Below are positions 42,383 through 50,290 of a stretch of DNA of 64,000 nt, piece after piece; the stretch's first letter is position 1, and every line of letters starts with the position of its first letter. The notes beneath the pieces were generated by a model. The model was not told where the DNA came from. It made no database searches and saw only the letters and a list, made by a program, of their open reading frames with translations. A program made the translations under genes and the position numbers. The stretch is from contig NZ_JADOTY010000001.1 in the NCBI RefSeq assembly GCF_015751785.1, forward strand, positions 1,798,001-1,862,000, written 5' to 3'. The stretch is from Micromonospora vinacea. GTDB taxonomy: Bacteria > Actinomycetota > Actinomycetes > Mycobacteriales > Micromonosporaceae.

Positions 42383-42847
42383 TTGCAGATAGACGCGGTA
42401 GACCAGCGGATCATTGCGTTACTCGTCGCGGACGCCCGCGCGTCGTACGCCGACATCGGCGCTCGGGTGTCACTCTCCGCCCCAGCGGTCAAGCGCCGCG
42501 TCGACCGACTGCGCGCCACCGGCGTGATCAGGGGATTCACCGCCGTCGTTGACCCGGCCGCCGTCGGCTGGACCACCGAGGCGTTCGTCGAGCTGTTCTG
42601 CGCCGGCCGGACCACCCCCGCGCAGATCGGCGTGGCCGCCCGCCGACACCCCGAGGTGGTCGGCGCGTACACCGTCTCCGGGGAGGCGGACGCGCTCGTG
42701 CACCTGCGCGCCGCCGACATCGCCCATCTGGAGGCCGCGCTGGAGCGGCTGCGGGCCGAGTCCTTCGTGACCTCCACCCGCAGCACCATCGTGCTCTCCC
42801 GGCTGGTCGAATCGCCCGGCGTCGGCCCGTCCGCCGGCACCTCTTGA
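42383..42847 (+). CDS. Lrp/AsnC family transcriptional regulator
   Basis: A 154-residue regulator: an N-terminal AsnC-type HTH (about 2-60: IDAVDQRIIALLVADARASY, VSLSAPAVKRRVDRLRATGVI) and a C-terminal RAM/ligand-binding domain (GWTTEAFVELFCAGRTTPAQ, VVGAYTVSGEADALVHL). I choose TTG 42383 because it gives the family-typical N-terminus MQIDAVDQR and has AGAGGCGGA before it; GTG 42359 has no ribosome site. Its divergent partner encodes the arginine-modifying enzyme, so arginine or a product is a likely effector and the 68-base gap a likely operator. Confidence 0.92.
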   Translation: MQIDAVDQRIIALLVADARASYADIGARVSLSAPAVKRRVDRLRATGVIRGFTAVVDPAAVGWTTEAFVELFCAGRTTPAQIGVAARRHPEVVGAYTVSGEADALVHLRAADIAHLEAALERLRAESFVTSTRSTIVLSRLVESPGVGPSAGTS

Positions 42848-42918
42848 CCTCAACCGAGGTTGAGGAGATGGACTGACCCCGAATGGGCAGACGGCCCATC
42901 GAGGCTGAGGGGACTGTC

Positions 42919-43875
42919 ATGCGGGCGATCTGGTTACGGGAGTTCGGCGGACCCGAGGTGCTGGTGGCCGGCCCCGCACCCGACCCGGTGCCCGGCCCCG
43001 GCCAGGTGCTGATCGACGTCGTGCACGCGAACATCACCTTCATCGAGACGCAACTGCGCGCCGGTCGCCCCGGCCCGTTCCGCCTCACCCCACCGCTGAT
43101 CCCCGGCAACGGCGTCGGCGGGGTGATCACGGCAGTCGGGTCGGACGTCGACCCGGCGTTGACCGGGCGACGGGTGGTCAGCGCCACCGGAGGTTCCGGC
43201 GGTTACGCCGAACGCGCGGCCGTGGACGCGTCCGCGCCGATCGCGGTGCCGGCCGGGCTTGCGCTGGACGCGGCGGTCGCGCTGCTGGCCGACGGACGGA
43301 CCGCCACCATGCTGATCGAGGCGGTCGGCGTCCGCCCAGGCGACCGGGTGCTGGTGGAAGCCGCGGCCGGCGGTGTGGGCAGCCTGTTGGTGCAGCTCGC
43401 GACCCGGGCCGGAGCCCAGGTGATCGGCGCGGCCGGTGGGCGACGCAAGGTGGACCTGCTACCCGGCCTGGGCGCCGAGCTGGCCGTCGACTACCTGCTG
43501 CCCGAGTGGGCCGAGCAGGTCCGCGCGGCGGTCGGCGGGGTCGACGTGGTGCTCGACGGGGTCGGCGGTCCGGTGGCCCGGGCCGCCTTCGACCTGCTCT
43601 CCCCGGGCGGCCGGATGGTCAGCTTCGGGTTGGCGAGCGGCGAGTGGGCCCCGGTGTCGGCGGAGGCCGCCACGGCACGGCAGGTCACAGTGATCCGCCC
43701 GGACGTGCCACCCGCCCGGCTGCGGGCGTACACCGAACAGGCCCTGGCGGACGCGGCGGCCGGCCGCCTCCGACCGCTCATCGGCCAACGTTTCCCGCTG
43801 GAACGCGCCGCCGACGCGCACGCCGCCATCGAGGCGCGCGCGACGGTCGGCAAGACCCTGCTGGACGTGGCCTGA
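42919..43875 (+). CDS. Zinc-type alcohol dehydrogenase family, quinone oxidoreductase-like
   Basis: A 318-residue MDR-superfamily NAD(P)H oxidoreductase. The N-terminal catalytic fold starts MRAIWLREFGGPEVL and includes PPLIPGNGVGGVI; the Rossmann part has VLVEAAAGGVGSLLVQLATR for NADPH. The usual zinc-ligand cysteines are missing, which fits the zinc-free quinone oxidoreductase branch. A GAGGGG site at about 42907 supports ATG 42919. It follows the Lrp gene by 71 bases but a functional link is not evident. Confidence 0.88.
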   Translation: MRAIWLREFGGPEVLVAGPAPDPVPGPGQVLIDVVHANITFIETQLRAGRPGPFRLTPPLIPGNGVGGVITAVGSDVDPALTGRRVVSATGGSGGYAERAAVDASAPIAVPAGLALDAAVALLADGRTATMLIEAVGVRPGDRVLVEAAAGGVGSLLVQLATRAGAQVIGAAGGRRKVDLLPGLGAELAVDYLLPEWAEQVRAAVGGVDVVLDGVGGPVARAAFDLLSPGGRMVSFGLASGEWAPVSAEAATARQVTVIRPDVPPARLRAYTEQALADAAAGRLRPLIGQRFPLERAADAHAAIEARATVGKTLLDVA

Positions 43876-43882
43876 CCGAGTC

Positions 43883-44989
43883 TCAGAGATACATGCCGGT
43901 GCGGTGCTCCGACTCGTCGCGTCGGACCGGCTTGTCACCCTCACCGAAGAACCGCTTGCCGCCGAACTCGCCGTGCAGACGGTCGTCCAACTCGTCGGCG
44001 AGGCCGGTCATCACCTGCACCGCCAGCATCAGATGGGTCGCCTGGAAGTTGCGACCGAACACCGGAATGGACGCCCAGACCGTGTCGTCGGCGCAGTAGA
44101 GGCGACCGATCGGCATCCGGTTCGTCAGTTCGGAGAGCTTCACGTAGAGCCGCTCGGTCGGCTCCACCTCGGTGAGCACCGGGGAGAAGACGTCCACCAG
44201 TGGCGGGTTGTCCCGCACCCGAACGAAGACCATCGCCGAGCCGGCGCGGATGGTGATGTCGCCGTCCGAGTCGATCTGCAACCGGTCGGTGTCCGACTTC
44301 AACATCGTGGAGACCACGGTACGGACCCGGTCTGCCAGGTCGAGCACGTCGTCCCGCTCGACCTGCGCGGCGGCCGCCTCGGCCAACGCCTCCTCAAGGT
44401 CCGCCTCGACGTCGGCGTCCGGACCGAACTCGCTGCGCGCGGTGCCCAGCGGCTCCACGGCCAGCGGCTCGCCCTCGGCGTCGTGCACCAGGTAGACGAG
44501 GAACGCCGGGTGCGGAGCACCGTAGACGTCCCGCAGCGTGCGGGAGAGCAGCGTGGCGACCTGGGTCGACTCGGCCGTCGTGGCGTTCAGCCCGAAGGAA
44601 CCGCCGGAGCCGGCGACCACCCCGGGCGGAGACCAACCGAGCGCGACCATGTCCGCCACCGCACCCCGGTCCAGCCGGTAGCCCGCCGGCAGGGCTGCGT
44701 TCCCGACCGCGCGGGCGGACAACACCCGGTCCGCGTCCACGTCGACGCTTATCGAGTAGACGGCGTCCCCGGTGCCGGAGGCCGTGGGGTCCAGTGTCAC
44801 GTCGAGGTGCGCGCCGACGGGAAGTTCCCGCAGCCGTACGGCGAGCGCCCGGGCGAACTCCCGCCACGCCTCGGTCACCTTCGCCCGCAGGTCGGTGGTG
44901 CTGGGCTCGTCGAGCAGGATCGATTCCGCCGGCTCAGTCGAAGCGCCGGGCAGCTCACCGTGCGGCGCCGAGGGGTGGTCAGCCGTCAT
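43883..44989 (-). CDS. T3SS-chaperone/YbjN-like domain protein
   Basis: A 368-residue soluble acidic protein. The middle (about 95-190) and C-terminal (about 225-350: DRLQIDSDGDITIRAGSAMVFV, VRDNPPLVDVFSPVLTEV, RLYVKLSELTNRMPIGRLYC) parts resemble the YbjN/CesT-type chaperone fold found in actinobacterial proteins of unknown substrate. An acidic helical stretch (DADVEADLEEALAEAAAAQV) joins the domains. It ends GMYL. Actinomycetes lack type III secretion, so a general peptide-binding role is more likely. It reads away from DUF6457 with an 80-base gap. Confidence 0.75.
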   Translation of the reverse strand: MTADHPSAPHGELPGASTEPAESILLDEPSTTDLRAKVTEAWREFARALAVRLRELPVGAHLDVTLDPTASGTGDAVYSISVDVDADRVLSARAVGNAALPAGYRLDRGAVADMVALGWSPPGVVAGSGGSFGLNATTAESTQVATLLSRTLRDVYGAPHPAFLVYLVHDAEGEPLAVEPLGTARSEFGPDADVEADLEEALAEAAAAQVERDDVLDLADRVRTVVSTMLKSDTDRLQIDSDGDITIRAGSAMVFVRVRDNPPLVDVFSPVLTEVEPTERLYVKLSELTNRMPIGRLYCADDTVWASIPVFGRNFQATHLMLAVQVMTGLADELDDRLHGEFGGKRFFGEGDKPVRRDESEHRTGMYL

Positions 44990-45070
44990 GATCGCCTCCG
45001 TCCGTCACGATCACCCTACCCACGCCGCCCGGAGGTCGAATCAGCCCGGACCGGGATCGGACAGCGGCGG

Positions 45071-45337
45071 TCAGAGGGCCGTGGGGTCCGCAGGCTCGGC
45101 GTCCAACCCGACCGGCCAGGCGCCCGCCAGCGCGCTGAGCCGCGCCGCAGCGTCCGCCGGCTCCGCGCCCCGGCCAACCGCCAACCCCATCAGGTACGCG
45201 GTGACCGGTGCACCCGGACGCAGCACCTGGTGGGCGACGTCCCGGGCCAGGTCCAGCACCGCCGGCACCGGCACCGCGGCCGGGTCCAGGTCCAACTCGG
45301 CGCAGACCGCCGTGACCCAGTCGTCCATCACCGTCAT
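45071..45337 (-). CDS. DUF6457 family protein
   Basis: An 88-residue, probably helical protein with MDDWVTAVCAELDLDPAAVP, LDLARDVAHQVLRPGAPVTAYLMGLAVG, a pattern I recognise as the DUF6457 family. Its ATG 45337 overlaps the mobA stop (ATGA), so it is translationally coupled to molybdenum-cofactor guanylyltransferase. The conserved coupling suggests a role in cofactor maturation or in the delivery of the guanylylated cofactor, but that is inference. Confidence 0.75.
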   Translation of the reverse strand: MTVMDDWVTAVCAELDLDPAAVPVPAVLDLARDVAHQVLRPGAPVTAYLMGLAVGRGAEPADAAARLSALAGAWPVGLDAEPADPTAL

Positions 45338-46056
45338 CGCGCCCACTCCTCCGCCCGGCGTACGTCCTCGTCAGTGTCGCAGTCGAACCACGGCGGCGGG
45401 CCCTCGCCGGACCAGGCCACCTCCCGTACGACGAGACCGGCCAGCAGCGCCCGGACCGGGGCTCCGGCCAGACTGCCACCCCGCTCGACAGTCAGCCGGT
45501 CCACAGCCGCCCGCAGCGCGGCGACCCGCCAGACACCGCAGAGCGACTGCCGCCGCCCGTCCCCGTCCACGAAACACACCCCGTCAGGTCTCCGCTCGCC
45601 GTCGCCGGGGCCGCTGCGGGCCGGCGATGCAAAGCCACCGTGGGCCGGAGCGAGGCCGCTGTGGGCTGGCGATGCCGGAGCAGAGCCGCCACCCGCCGGT
45701 TCGGTGTCGACGTTCTCCTCGTCGAGGTGGTTCAGCAGGTCGCCGATCGCCGCCCGGGTGAGCAGCGGCAGGTCGGCGGCGAGCAGCGCGACCAGGCCGG
45801 CGTCGGGATCCAGCAGTGCCAGGCCGGCCGCCGCCGCGGCGACCGGGCCCCCGCCGGGCGGGTCCTCCCGGACGACAAGCACACCCGCTGGCACGGCGTC
45901 GGCCGCGCCGACCAGCACCCGCGGCGTCGCATCGGTGACGGCGGTCAGCACCCGGTCACGCATCGGCCGGCCGCCGACCGGAAGCGCGGGCTTGTCGACC
46001 CCGCCCATCCGTCGGGCGGCCCCACCCGCGAGCACCACGGCGGCGTACGTCCCCAT
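45334..46056 (-). CDS. mobA: Molybdenum cofactor guanylyltransferase
   Basis: A 240-residue nucleotidyltransferase that adds GMP to molybdopterin-Mo. The GTP-binding motif is AVVLAGGAARRMGGVDKPAL (about 5-24) and DLPLLTRAAIGDLL carries the metal-binding Asp. A low-complexity insert of about 40 residues (about 125-165, GSAPASPAHSGLAPAHGG...) is encoded by an imperfect tandem DNA repeat and is not part of the usual fold. ATG 46056 is chosen from the motif position. It is divergent from fdhD, linking it to Mo-formate dehydrogenase maturation. Confidence 0.88.
   Translation of the reverse strand: MGTYAAVVLAGGAARRMGGVDKPALPVGGRPMRDRVLTAVTDATPRVLVGAADAVPAGVLVVREDPPGGGPVAAAAAGLALLDPDAGLVALLAADLPLLTRAAIGDLLNHLDEENVDTEPAGGGSAPASPAHSGLAPAHGGFASPARSGPGDGERRPDGVCFVDGDGRRQSLCGVWRVAALRAAVDRLTVERGGSLAGAPVRALLAGLVVREVAWSGEGPPPWFDCDTDEDVRRAEEWAR
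45611..45710. repeat. Imperfect tandem repeat inside mobA
   Basis: Two imperfect ~45-bp units, each beginning GCCGCTGYGGGCYGGCGATGC, lie next to each other and encode the Ala/Ser/Pro/Gly-rich insert. The reading frame is kept. Confidence 0.5.
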
Positions 46057-46121
46057 CCGGCCACCGTAGCCGTGCCGCCGCTCGGTCGCGCCGACCCTGC
46101 CAGCCCGACCCCTCGCCCTGG

Positions 46122-46178
46122 TGATCATGAAGTTGTCGCTCGACACGCCGACGACACGCGCGGACAACCTCATGATCA
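46122..46178. repeat. 57-bp palindromic element between mobA and fdhD
   Basis: Arms 46122-46137 (TGATCATGAAGTTGTC) and 46163-46178 pair at 15 of 16 positions around a 25-nt interior that itself contains CGACACG/CGTGTCG-like repeats. It lies in the divergent promoter gap, so it may be an operator as well as a dispersed palindrome. No second copy was found in the window. Confidence 0.65.
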
Positions 46179-46229
46179 ACGCGCGGGGTTGAGGGCGGGT
46201 GGGGTCGGGGTGGGGTGGAGGATGGCGGG

Positions 46230-47096
46230 ATGGGACGGGCAACTGATCGACGGGGCGTACTCCGGATCGACCTGGACGCGGCGACCGCCGGGCGCGGTTC
46301 GGTCCGCCGGCCGGACACGCTCGCCGTGGAGGAGCCGCTGGAGATCCGGGTCGGCGCGGCCGGCCCCGGCAAACGCCGGCCGCTCGCCGTCACCATGCGC
46401 ACCCCCGGCGACGACCTGGACCTGGCCATCGGGTTCCTGTTGACCGAAGGGCTGATCAGGTCGACCGACGACGTGCTGACCGCGCAGCTCTGCGCCGGCG
46501 CGGAGACACCGAACACGTACAACGTGGTGGACGTGGTGCTCGCCCCCGGCGTACCGGAACCGACCACCGACCCGTCCCGGAACTTCTACACGACCAGTTC
46601 CTGCGGGGTCTGCGGCAAGGCCAGCATCGACGCGGTACGCACCCGGTCGCTCTTCCCGGTCGCGGCCGACCCGCTCAGCGTGCCGGCCGCGCTGCTCGCC
46701 GAACTACCCGACCGGTTGCGCGCCGCCCAGCGCGGCTTCGACCGGACCGGCGGGCTGCACGCGGCCGGCCTGTTCACCCCCGACGGTGAGCTCGTGGTGC
46801 TCCGGGAGGACGTGGGCCGGCACAACGCCGTGGACAAGGTGATCGGCTGGGCCGTGCGGGAACGACGACTGCCGCTCGCCGGGCACCTGCTGCTCGTCTC
46901 CGGGCGGGCCAGCTTCGAGCTGACCCAGAAGGCGTGGATGGCGGGGTTGCCGCTGCTGGCCGCGGTGTCCGCCCCGAGCACCCTCGCCGCCGAACTGGCC
47001 GACGAGGCGGGAATGACACTTGTCGGCTTCCTGCGCGGGCGGACCATGAACGTCTACACCGGGCCGCACCGGATCACTGTGCAGCAGCCAGCCTGA
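46230..47096 (+). CDS. fdhD: Formate dehydrogenase accessory sulfurtransferase FdhD
   Basis: A 288-residue protein that transfers sulfur from IscS to the molybdenum cofactor of formate dehydrogenase. The essential cysteine motif is [14 protein letters not shown] (about 125-138); [23 protein letters not shown] and [17 protein letters not shown] are the other family signatures. GGAGG at 46217-46221 supports ATG 46230. No formate dehydrogenase gene is in the window. It is divergent from mobA, with a palindrome between the starts. Confidence 0.95.
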   Translation: MGRATDRRGVLRIDLDAATAGRGSVRRPDTLAVEEPLEIRVGAAGPGKRRPLAVTMRTPGDDLDLAIGFLLTEGLIRSTDDVLTAQLCAGAETPNTYNVVDVVLAPGVPEPTTDPSRNFYTTSSCGVCGKASIDAVRTRSLFPVAADPLSVPAALLAELPDRLRAAQRGFDRTGGLHAAGLFTPDGELVVLREDVGRHNAVDKVIGWAVRERRLPLAGHLLLVSGRASFELTQKAWMAGLPLLAAVSAPSTLAAELADEAGMTLVGFLRGRTMNVYTGPHRITVQQPA

Positions 47097-47109
47097 CCCG
47101 AGCGGCCCG

Positions 47110-47826
47110 TCATCGCCCGATCCGATCGATCAGGTCGAAGAGGGAGAGCCGTGCGGCGGCGTCGCGGGCGATCAGGAAACCGGCGATGCCGAGGATCCAG
47201 CCCAACGCGCTGCCCGCCTTCGTGACGATCCAGGTGTTCAGGCGGGCCAGCACCGGCTCGACCAGTCGCGGGCGGGCCACCCGGGCACCCAGCAACAACA
47301 CCGCCGGCAGCACCATGACCAGGCAGTATCCGGTGAGCAACCCCACCACGCTGGCCGCTCCCACCCCCGAGGTGGCCAACAGGCCCACCGCACCGAGGTA
47401 CGGGAGCATGGTCGCCACCTCGGCGAGCGCCGCGAGCAGCGCCAGCCCGACCAACCAGCGGGCCGAGGAGTCTCCGGCGGTGGCCCGGTCCCGCCAGCGC
47501 AACACACCACCGGTACGGGGACGCCGCTTGCCGTCGTAGCGGAAGCTGAGCGCCAGCATCCCCACGCCCAGGACGAGTTGCGCCCAGAGGACACCACGGT
47601 TGTCCAGGGCGCCACCCAGCGCGTCGCCCAACGTGCTGCCGCCCCAGACCAGCAGCAGCCCCACAGCGAGGTAGAACGCCGCGATGGTGGCGAGGTAGCC
47701 CAGGATCCGCCGGACGTTGACCGGCCCGGGGGCGAGCAGCAACCAGACCGGGATGAAGAGGGTGCCGATGCTGGTGCTGTCGATCAACGCCAGCCCGGCC
47801 AGCGACAGCAGCAACTCGGGGGTCAT
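47110..47826 (-). CDS. GAP/Sap family membrane protein
   Basis: A 238-residue protein with six predicted helices and the Sap/SfLAP-like pattern: LLLSLAGLALIDSTSIGTLFIPVWLLL, RRILGYLATIAAFYLAVGLLL, LLAALAEVATMLPYLGAVGLL and GYCLVMVLPAVLLLGARVARP. Related proteins help move glycolipids in mycobacteria, others are LysE-like exporters; here the cargo is unknown. It is convergent with fdhD, 13 bases between stops. The start is ATG 47826. Confidence 0.8.
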   Translation of the reverse strand: MTPELLLSLAGLALIDSTSIGTLFIPVWLLLAPGPVNVRRILGYLATIAAFYLAVGLLLVWGGSTLGDALGGALDNRGVLWAQLVLGVGMLALSFRYDGKRRPRTGGVLRWRDRATAGDSSARWLVGLALLAALAEVATMLPYLGAVGLLATSGVGAASVVGLLTGYCLVMVLPAVLLLGARVARPRLVEPVLARLNTWIVTKAGSALGWILGIAGFLIARDAAARLSLFDLIDRIGR

Positions 47827-48006
47827 GTCGTACCAACACGGAGAACAGCCACGAGATCAATTCTCCGGCGGCGCTGGCCCTGCCGCGTCGGCCGTGGACA
47901 GGAGCAACGCGTACATCCTTCGACGGAGGGCGACGCCGGAGGTACCCGCCCCGGGCGATCGACCTCGGGGGACGAGGGATCAGCGCCGGGGCGGGAGTCG
48001 GCGGGG

Positions 48007-48252
48007 CTATCGAGCCTTGACCCAGCCGGTGAAACGTTCGGTCAGGCCCTCCGGAGTCTTGCCGCCGTACAGCTCGGTGAGGTGTTCGGTTGCTTCGGCT
48101 TGCAGTGCCTTCAGGTGCTCGATCAGCTCGTCGGGTCGACCGCGGTAGCGGCCGAGCAGGCGCAGTTTCGCGGCCGAGCAGGGCCAGGCGATCCCGCAGG
48201 TGCGGCAGCGCCAGGCTGGCTTGAGCAGGGGGTGTTCCGTGTCGTCGGTCAT
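48007..48252 (-). CDS. Small Cys-containing protein of the XRE/DUF397 module
   Basis: An 81-residue protein with WRCRTCGIAWPCSAAKLRLL (three cysteines that could bind zinc) followed by an amphipathic helical half (LIEHLKALQAEATEHLTELYG) and LTERFTGWVKAR. Database entries for this family in Micromonospora are, from memory, sometimes named flavin reductase, which its size does not support. The ATG overlaps the stop of an 18-codon leader frame. The gene reads away from the XRE regulator; a broken relative is at 17179-17324. Its function is unknown. Confidence 0.65.
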   Translation of the reverse strand: MTDDTEHPLLKPAWRCRTCGIAWPCSAAKLRLLGRYRGRPDELIEHLKALQAEATEHLTELYGGKTPEGLTERFTGWVKAR

Positions 48253-48305
48253 CGGCCAGCCCGCACTGGTTCGCGCCGCGTCGTGGGCTCCGGCTTGTCC
48301 GGCAT
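48249..48305 (-). CDS. 18-residue leader peptide frame
   Basis: A tiny frame, MPDKPEPTTRREPVRAGR, preceded by GAGGAGGAG at correct spacing and ending with ATGA overlap to the 48252 gene. Such translational coupling suggests it is made. Its charged sequence has no recognisable domain; a leader or a small subunit is possible. Confidence 0.5.
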   Translation of the reverse strand: MPDKPEPTTRREPVRAGR

Positions 48306-48503
48306 GTCTCCTCCTCGTCGTTGGGAGGGGCCGCCCCTGAGTGCTCGCCCACGAGGCGGCCCCGGTACGAACGCGACCGCCGGGTCTCGGGTAGTCCCTG
48401 CCGGCCGCGCCGTCTCAGACGCACACTTCCAAGGGTTGCCAGCCGAATACACTGCGTAGCAATATCTCCTGTGGACGTCTCGGACGAACTAGAGGGGACA
48501 CGG

Positions 48504-49253
48504 ATGAATCGCGCAGTCGCTGAAGCGATGTCGAAATCCGGCCTGACCGCCGACAGCCTCGCCGCCCAGATCGGGGTTGATCCCAAGACGGCGGCCAAGT
48601 GGGCGAACCCGGGACGGATTCCGCAGACTCGGCACCGGTCGAAGGTCGCCGAGGTCCTGGGCCGCGACGAGGGCGAACTCTGGCCCGACCTGTACAAGCG
48701 GCGCGAGCCGGCGTGGTTCCGGCCCTGGACGGATATCGAGCGTGAGGCCGTGGGTCTCCGGTACTACGAGTCGGCGGTTATCCCCGGTCTCCTACAGACC
48801 GAGGCGTACGCGCGAGCCGTGTTGAGCAGCGGACTCTGGGCCGACGACGACCTGGAGGCCCACGTGGAGACGCGCCTCCGCCGCCAGGCTGACGTGTTCG
48901 ACCGGCCTCGGCCACCGTTGAGTGTCTTCGTCATCGACGAGGCCGCGCTGCGTCGGGGAAGACCCGACATCATGGCCGCCCAGCTCGACCATCTGATCGC
49001 GCTCGCCGAGCGGCCGGCCGTGATGATCCACGTCCTCCCCCTGACGGCCGGTTTCCACCCCGGCCAGGCCGGGCCGTTCGTCATCGCCAGCACACCGGAC
49101 GGCGGCGATGTCGGCTACCTCGACGACCAGGCGGCCGGACGCCTCACTAATGAGGTTGCTCCACTCTGGGCGGTCTGGGATAGCGTGAGGTCGTTAGCGC
49201 TACCGCGAGACCTGACCATCGACCTGATGAGAGCGCGAGCATGGATGACCTGA
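48504..49253 (+). CDS. XRE-family regulator with DUF5753 domain
   Basis: A 249-residue regulator: an N-terminal helix-turn-helix (about 4-58: AVAEAMSKSGLTADSLAAQIG, VDPKTAAKWANPGRIPQTRH) and a C-terminal DUF5753 domain (about 72-245: LRYYESAVIPGLLQTEAYARAVL, RRQADVFDRPRPPLSVFVIDEAAL, HVLPLTAGFHPGQAGPFVI). Such proteins pair with DUF397 genes in actinomycetes and influence development and antibiotic output. AGAGGGG at 48491-48497 supports ATG 48504. Its 3' end overlaps the DUF397 start by 13 bases. Confidence 0.92.
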   Translation: MNRAVAEAMSKSGLTADSLAAQIGVDPKTAAKWANPGRIPQTRHRSKVAEVLGRDEGELWPDLYKRREPAWFRPWTDIEREAVGLRYYESAVIPGLLQTEAYARAVLSSGLWADDDLEAHVETRLRRQADVFDRPRPPLSVFVIDEAALRRGRPDIMAAQLDHLIALAERPAVMIHVLPLTAGFHPGQAGPFVIASTPDGGDVGYLDDQAAGRLTNEVAPLWAVWDSVRSLALPRDLTIDLMRARAWMT

Positions 49254-49444
49254 CCGGCGCCCGCTGGCGCAAGAGCACCCGCAGCAGCTCGAACGGCGGC
49301 AACTGCGTCGAGGTGGCCGACAACCTGCCCGGTGTCGTGCTCGTGCGCGACACCAAGGACCGGGACGGCGGCACGCTGACCTTCGAGCCGACCGCCTGGG
49401 CGGGCTTCGTCGGCCTGGCAAAGAAGATCGGCCCCGTCGGCTAG
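49241..49444 (+). CDS. DUF397 domain protein
   Basis: A 67-residue protein with the DUF397 core ARWRKSTRSSSNGGNCVEVA and LVRDTKDRDGGTLTFEPTAW. It is the usual small partner encoded after XRE-DUF5753 regulators, possibly acting as an antagonist or co-factor in development. It overlaps the regulator gene by 13 bases. Downstream lies a palindromic region. Confidence 0.92.
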   Translation: MDDLTGARWRKSTRSSSNGGNCVEVADNLPGVVLVRDTKDRDGGTLTFEPTAWAGFVGLAKKIGPVG

Positions 49445-49470
49445 GTCTCGCCCCGGCACGCACTGACCCA

Positions 49471-49542
49471 TGATCGACTCGGGTTTGCTGATATCGGGGT
49501 GTCCCGCCAGCGGGGATAACCCGACATCCGTGAAGCGGAGTC
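49471..49542. repeat. Imperfect intergenic palindrome, shares a 15-mer with 8368-8382
   Basis: Arms 49476-49498 and 49520-49542 match at 17 of 23 positions. The left flank TGATCGACTCGGGTT (49471-49485) is identical to 8368-8382. It lies between the DUF397 gene and the convergent PIN-domain gene, where it could also terminate transcription. Confidence 0.55.
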
Positions 49543-49582
49543 GAGACGCCGCGCGTCGACGGCTTCTTCGCCCGGTCGCCCG

Positions 49583-49981
49583 TCACGCCAGGTCGAGAAT
49601 GCTCCACCTGGTGGGGAGGACCTTCGCCGCCGCCTCGGGTTGGACGGTCGCGTAGTGCGCCTCGTGGGTGAGTGCAGCACGGGCGGCATGGCCGAGCGAG
49701 ATGTCTCCGTCCACGGCGCGGGCCAGCTTGCCGGTGTCGCGCACGTCCTCGGCGTCGAGCGGCAGCAGGCGGATCATCGGGGCGGTCATCATCACGCCCA
49801 GTAACGCGGCGTCGATCTCGTCGGCCACGCTCGCGAAGGCAACCGCCAGGCAGGTCGCCGGAATGGCCACCTGCCGACCCTCGTCGGCGACCTCCAGCAT
49901 CAACTCCCCCACCGAGACGTTGCCCTCGAGGTAGGCCGTCAAGGCCGACGCGTCGAACACGACAGCGATCTCATCGCTCAT
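49583..49981 (-). CDS. PIN-domain (VapC-like) protein
   Basis: A 132-residue PIN-fold protein: VVFDASALTAYLEGN gives the first acidic residue, SVGELMLEVA the second, and DAEDVRDTGKLARAVDGDISLGHAARAAL the later acidic cluster that binds Mg2+. VapC toxins cut tRNA or other RNA. The ATG 49981 overlaps the antitoxin stop (ATGA), the usual order of a toxin-antitoxin module. Whether it is an active toxin is not shown. Confidence 0.75.
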   Translation of the reverse strand: MSDEIAVVFDASALTAYLEGNVSVGELMLEVADEGRQVAIPATCLAVAFASVADEIDAALLGVMMTAPMIRLLPLDAEDVRDTGKLARAVDGDISLGHAARAALTHEAHYATVQPEAAAKVLPTRWSILDLA

Positions 49982-50229
49982 CCGGCCCTGCCCAGCATCC
50001 GGCGCCCCTCGGCCAGGGCGTCCGCCGGAATGGGTGTCGCCAGCCTCTCCCGCCACCGCGCCCTACCCGCCTCGGTCACCTCGATGCCGGCCCGCCGCAG
50101 CACCTCATGAAGGTGCGTGCCGTCCATCTGGGCCCGCACCGCCGCAGTGATGGCCGCCGAGACGTTGGGCTGCTGGTCGAGCCATTCCGCGACGTCGTCG
50201 GGGAGGCTCACGGAGCGCTTCACTGTCAT
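49978..50229 (-). CDS. Ribbon-helix-helix (VapB-like) antitoxin
   Basis: An 83-residue protein whose N-terminus TVKRSVSLPDDVAEWLDQQP, followed by NVSAAITAAVRAQMDG, fits a ribbon-helix-helix DNA-binding domain (MetJ/Arc type), with a C-terminal tail (HEVLRRAGIEVTEAGRARWR) that probably binds the toxin. It overlaps the PIN gene and would autoregulate the pair. The start is ATG 50229, where the motif begins. Confidence 0.75.
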   Translation of the reverse strand: MTVKRSVSLPDDVAEWLDQQPNVSAAITAAVRAQMDGTHLHEVLRRAGIEVTEAGRARWRERLATPIPADALAEGRRMLGRAG

Positions 50230-50290
50230 GTTCGCCAGCGTATCAATTCCGGTGGCACCGTCGGTATTACCGCGTGCGCGGCGGGGTCGG

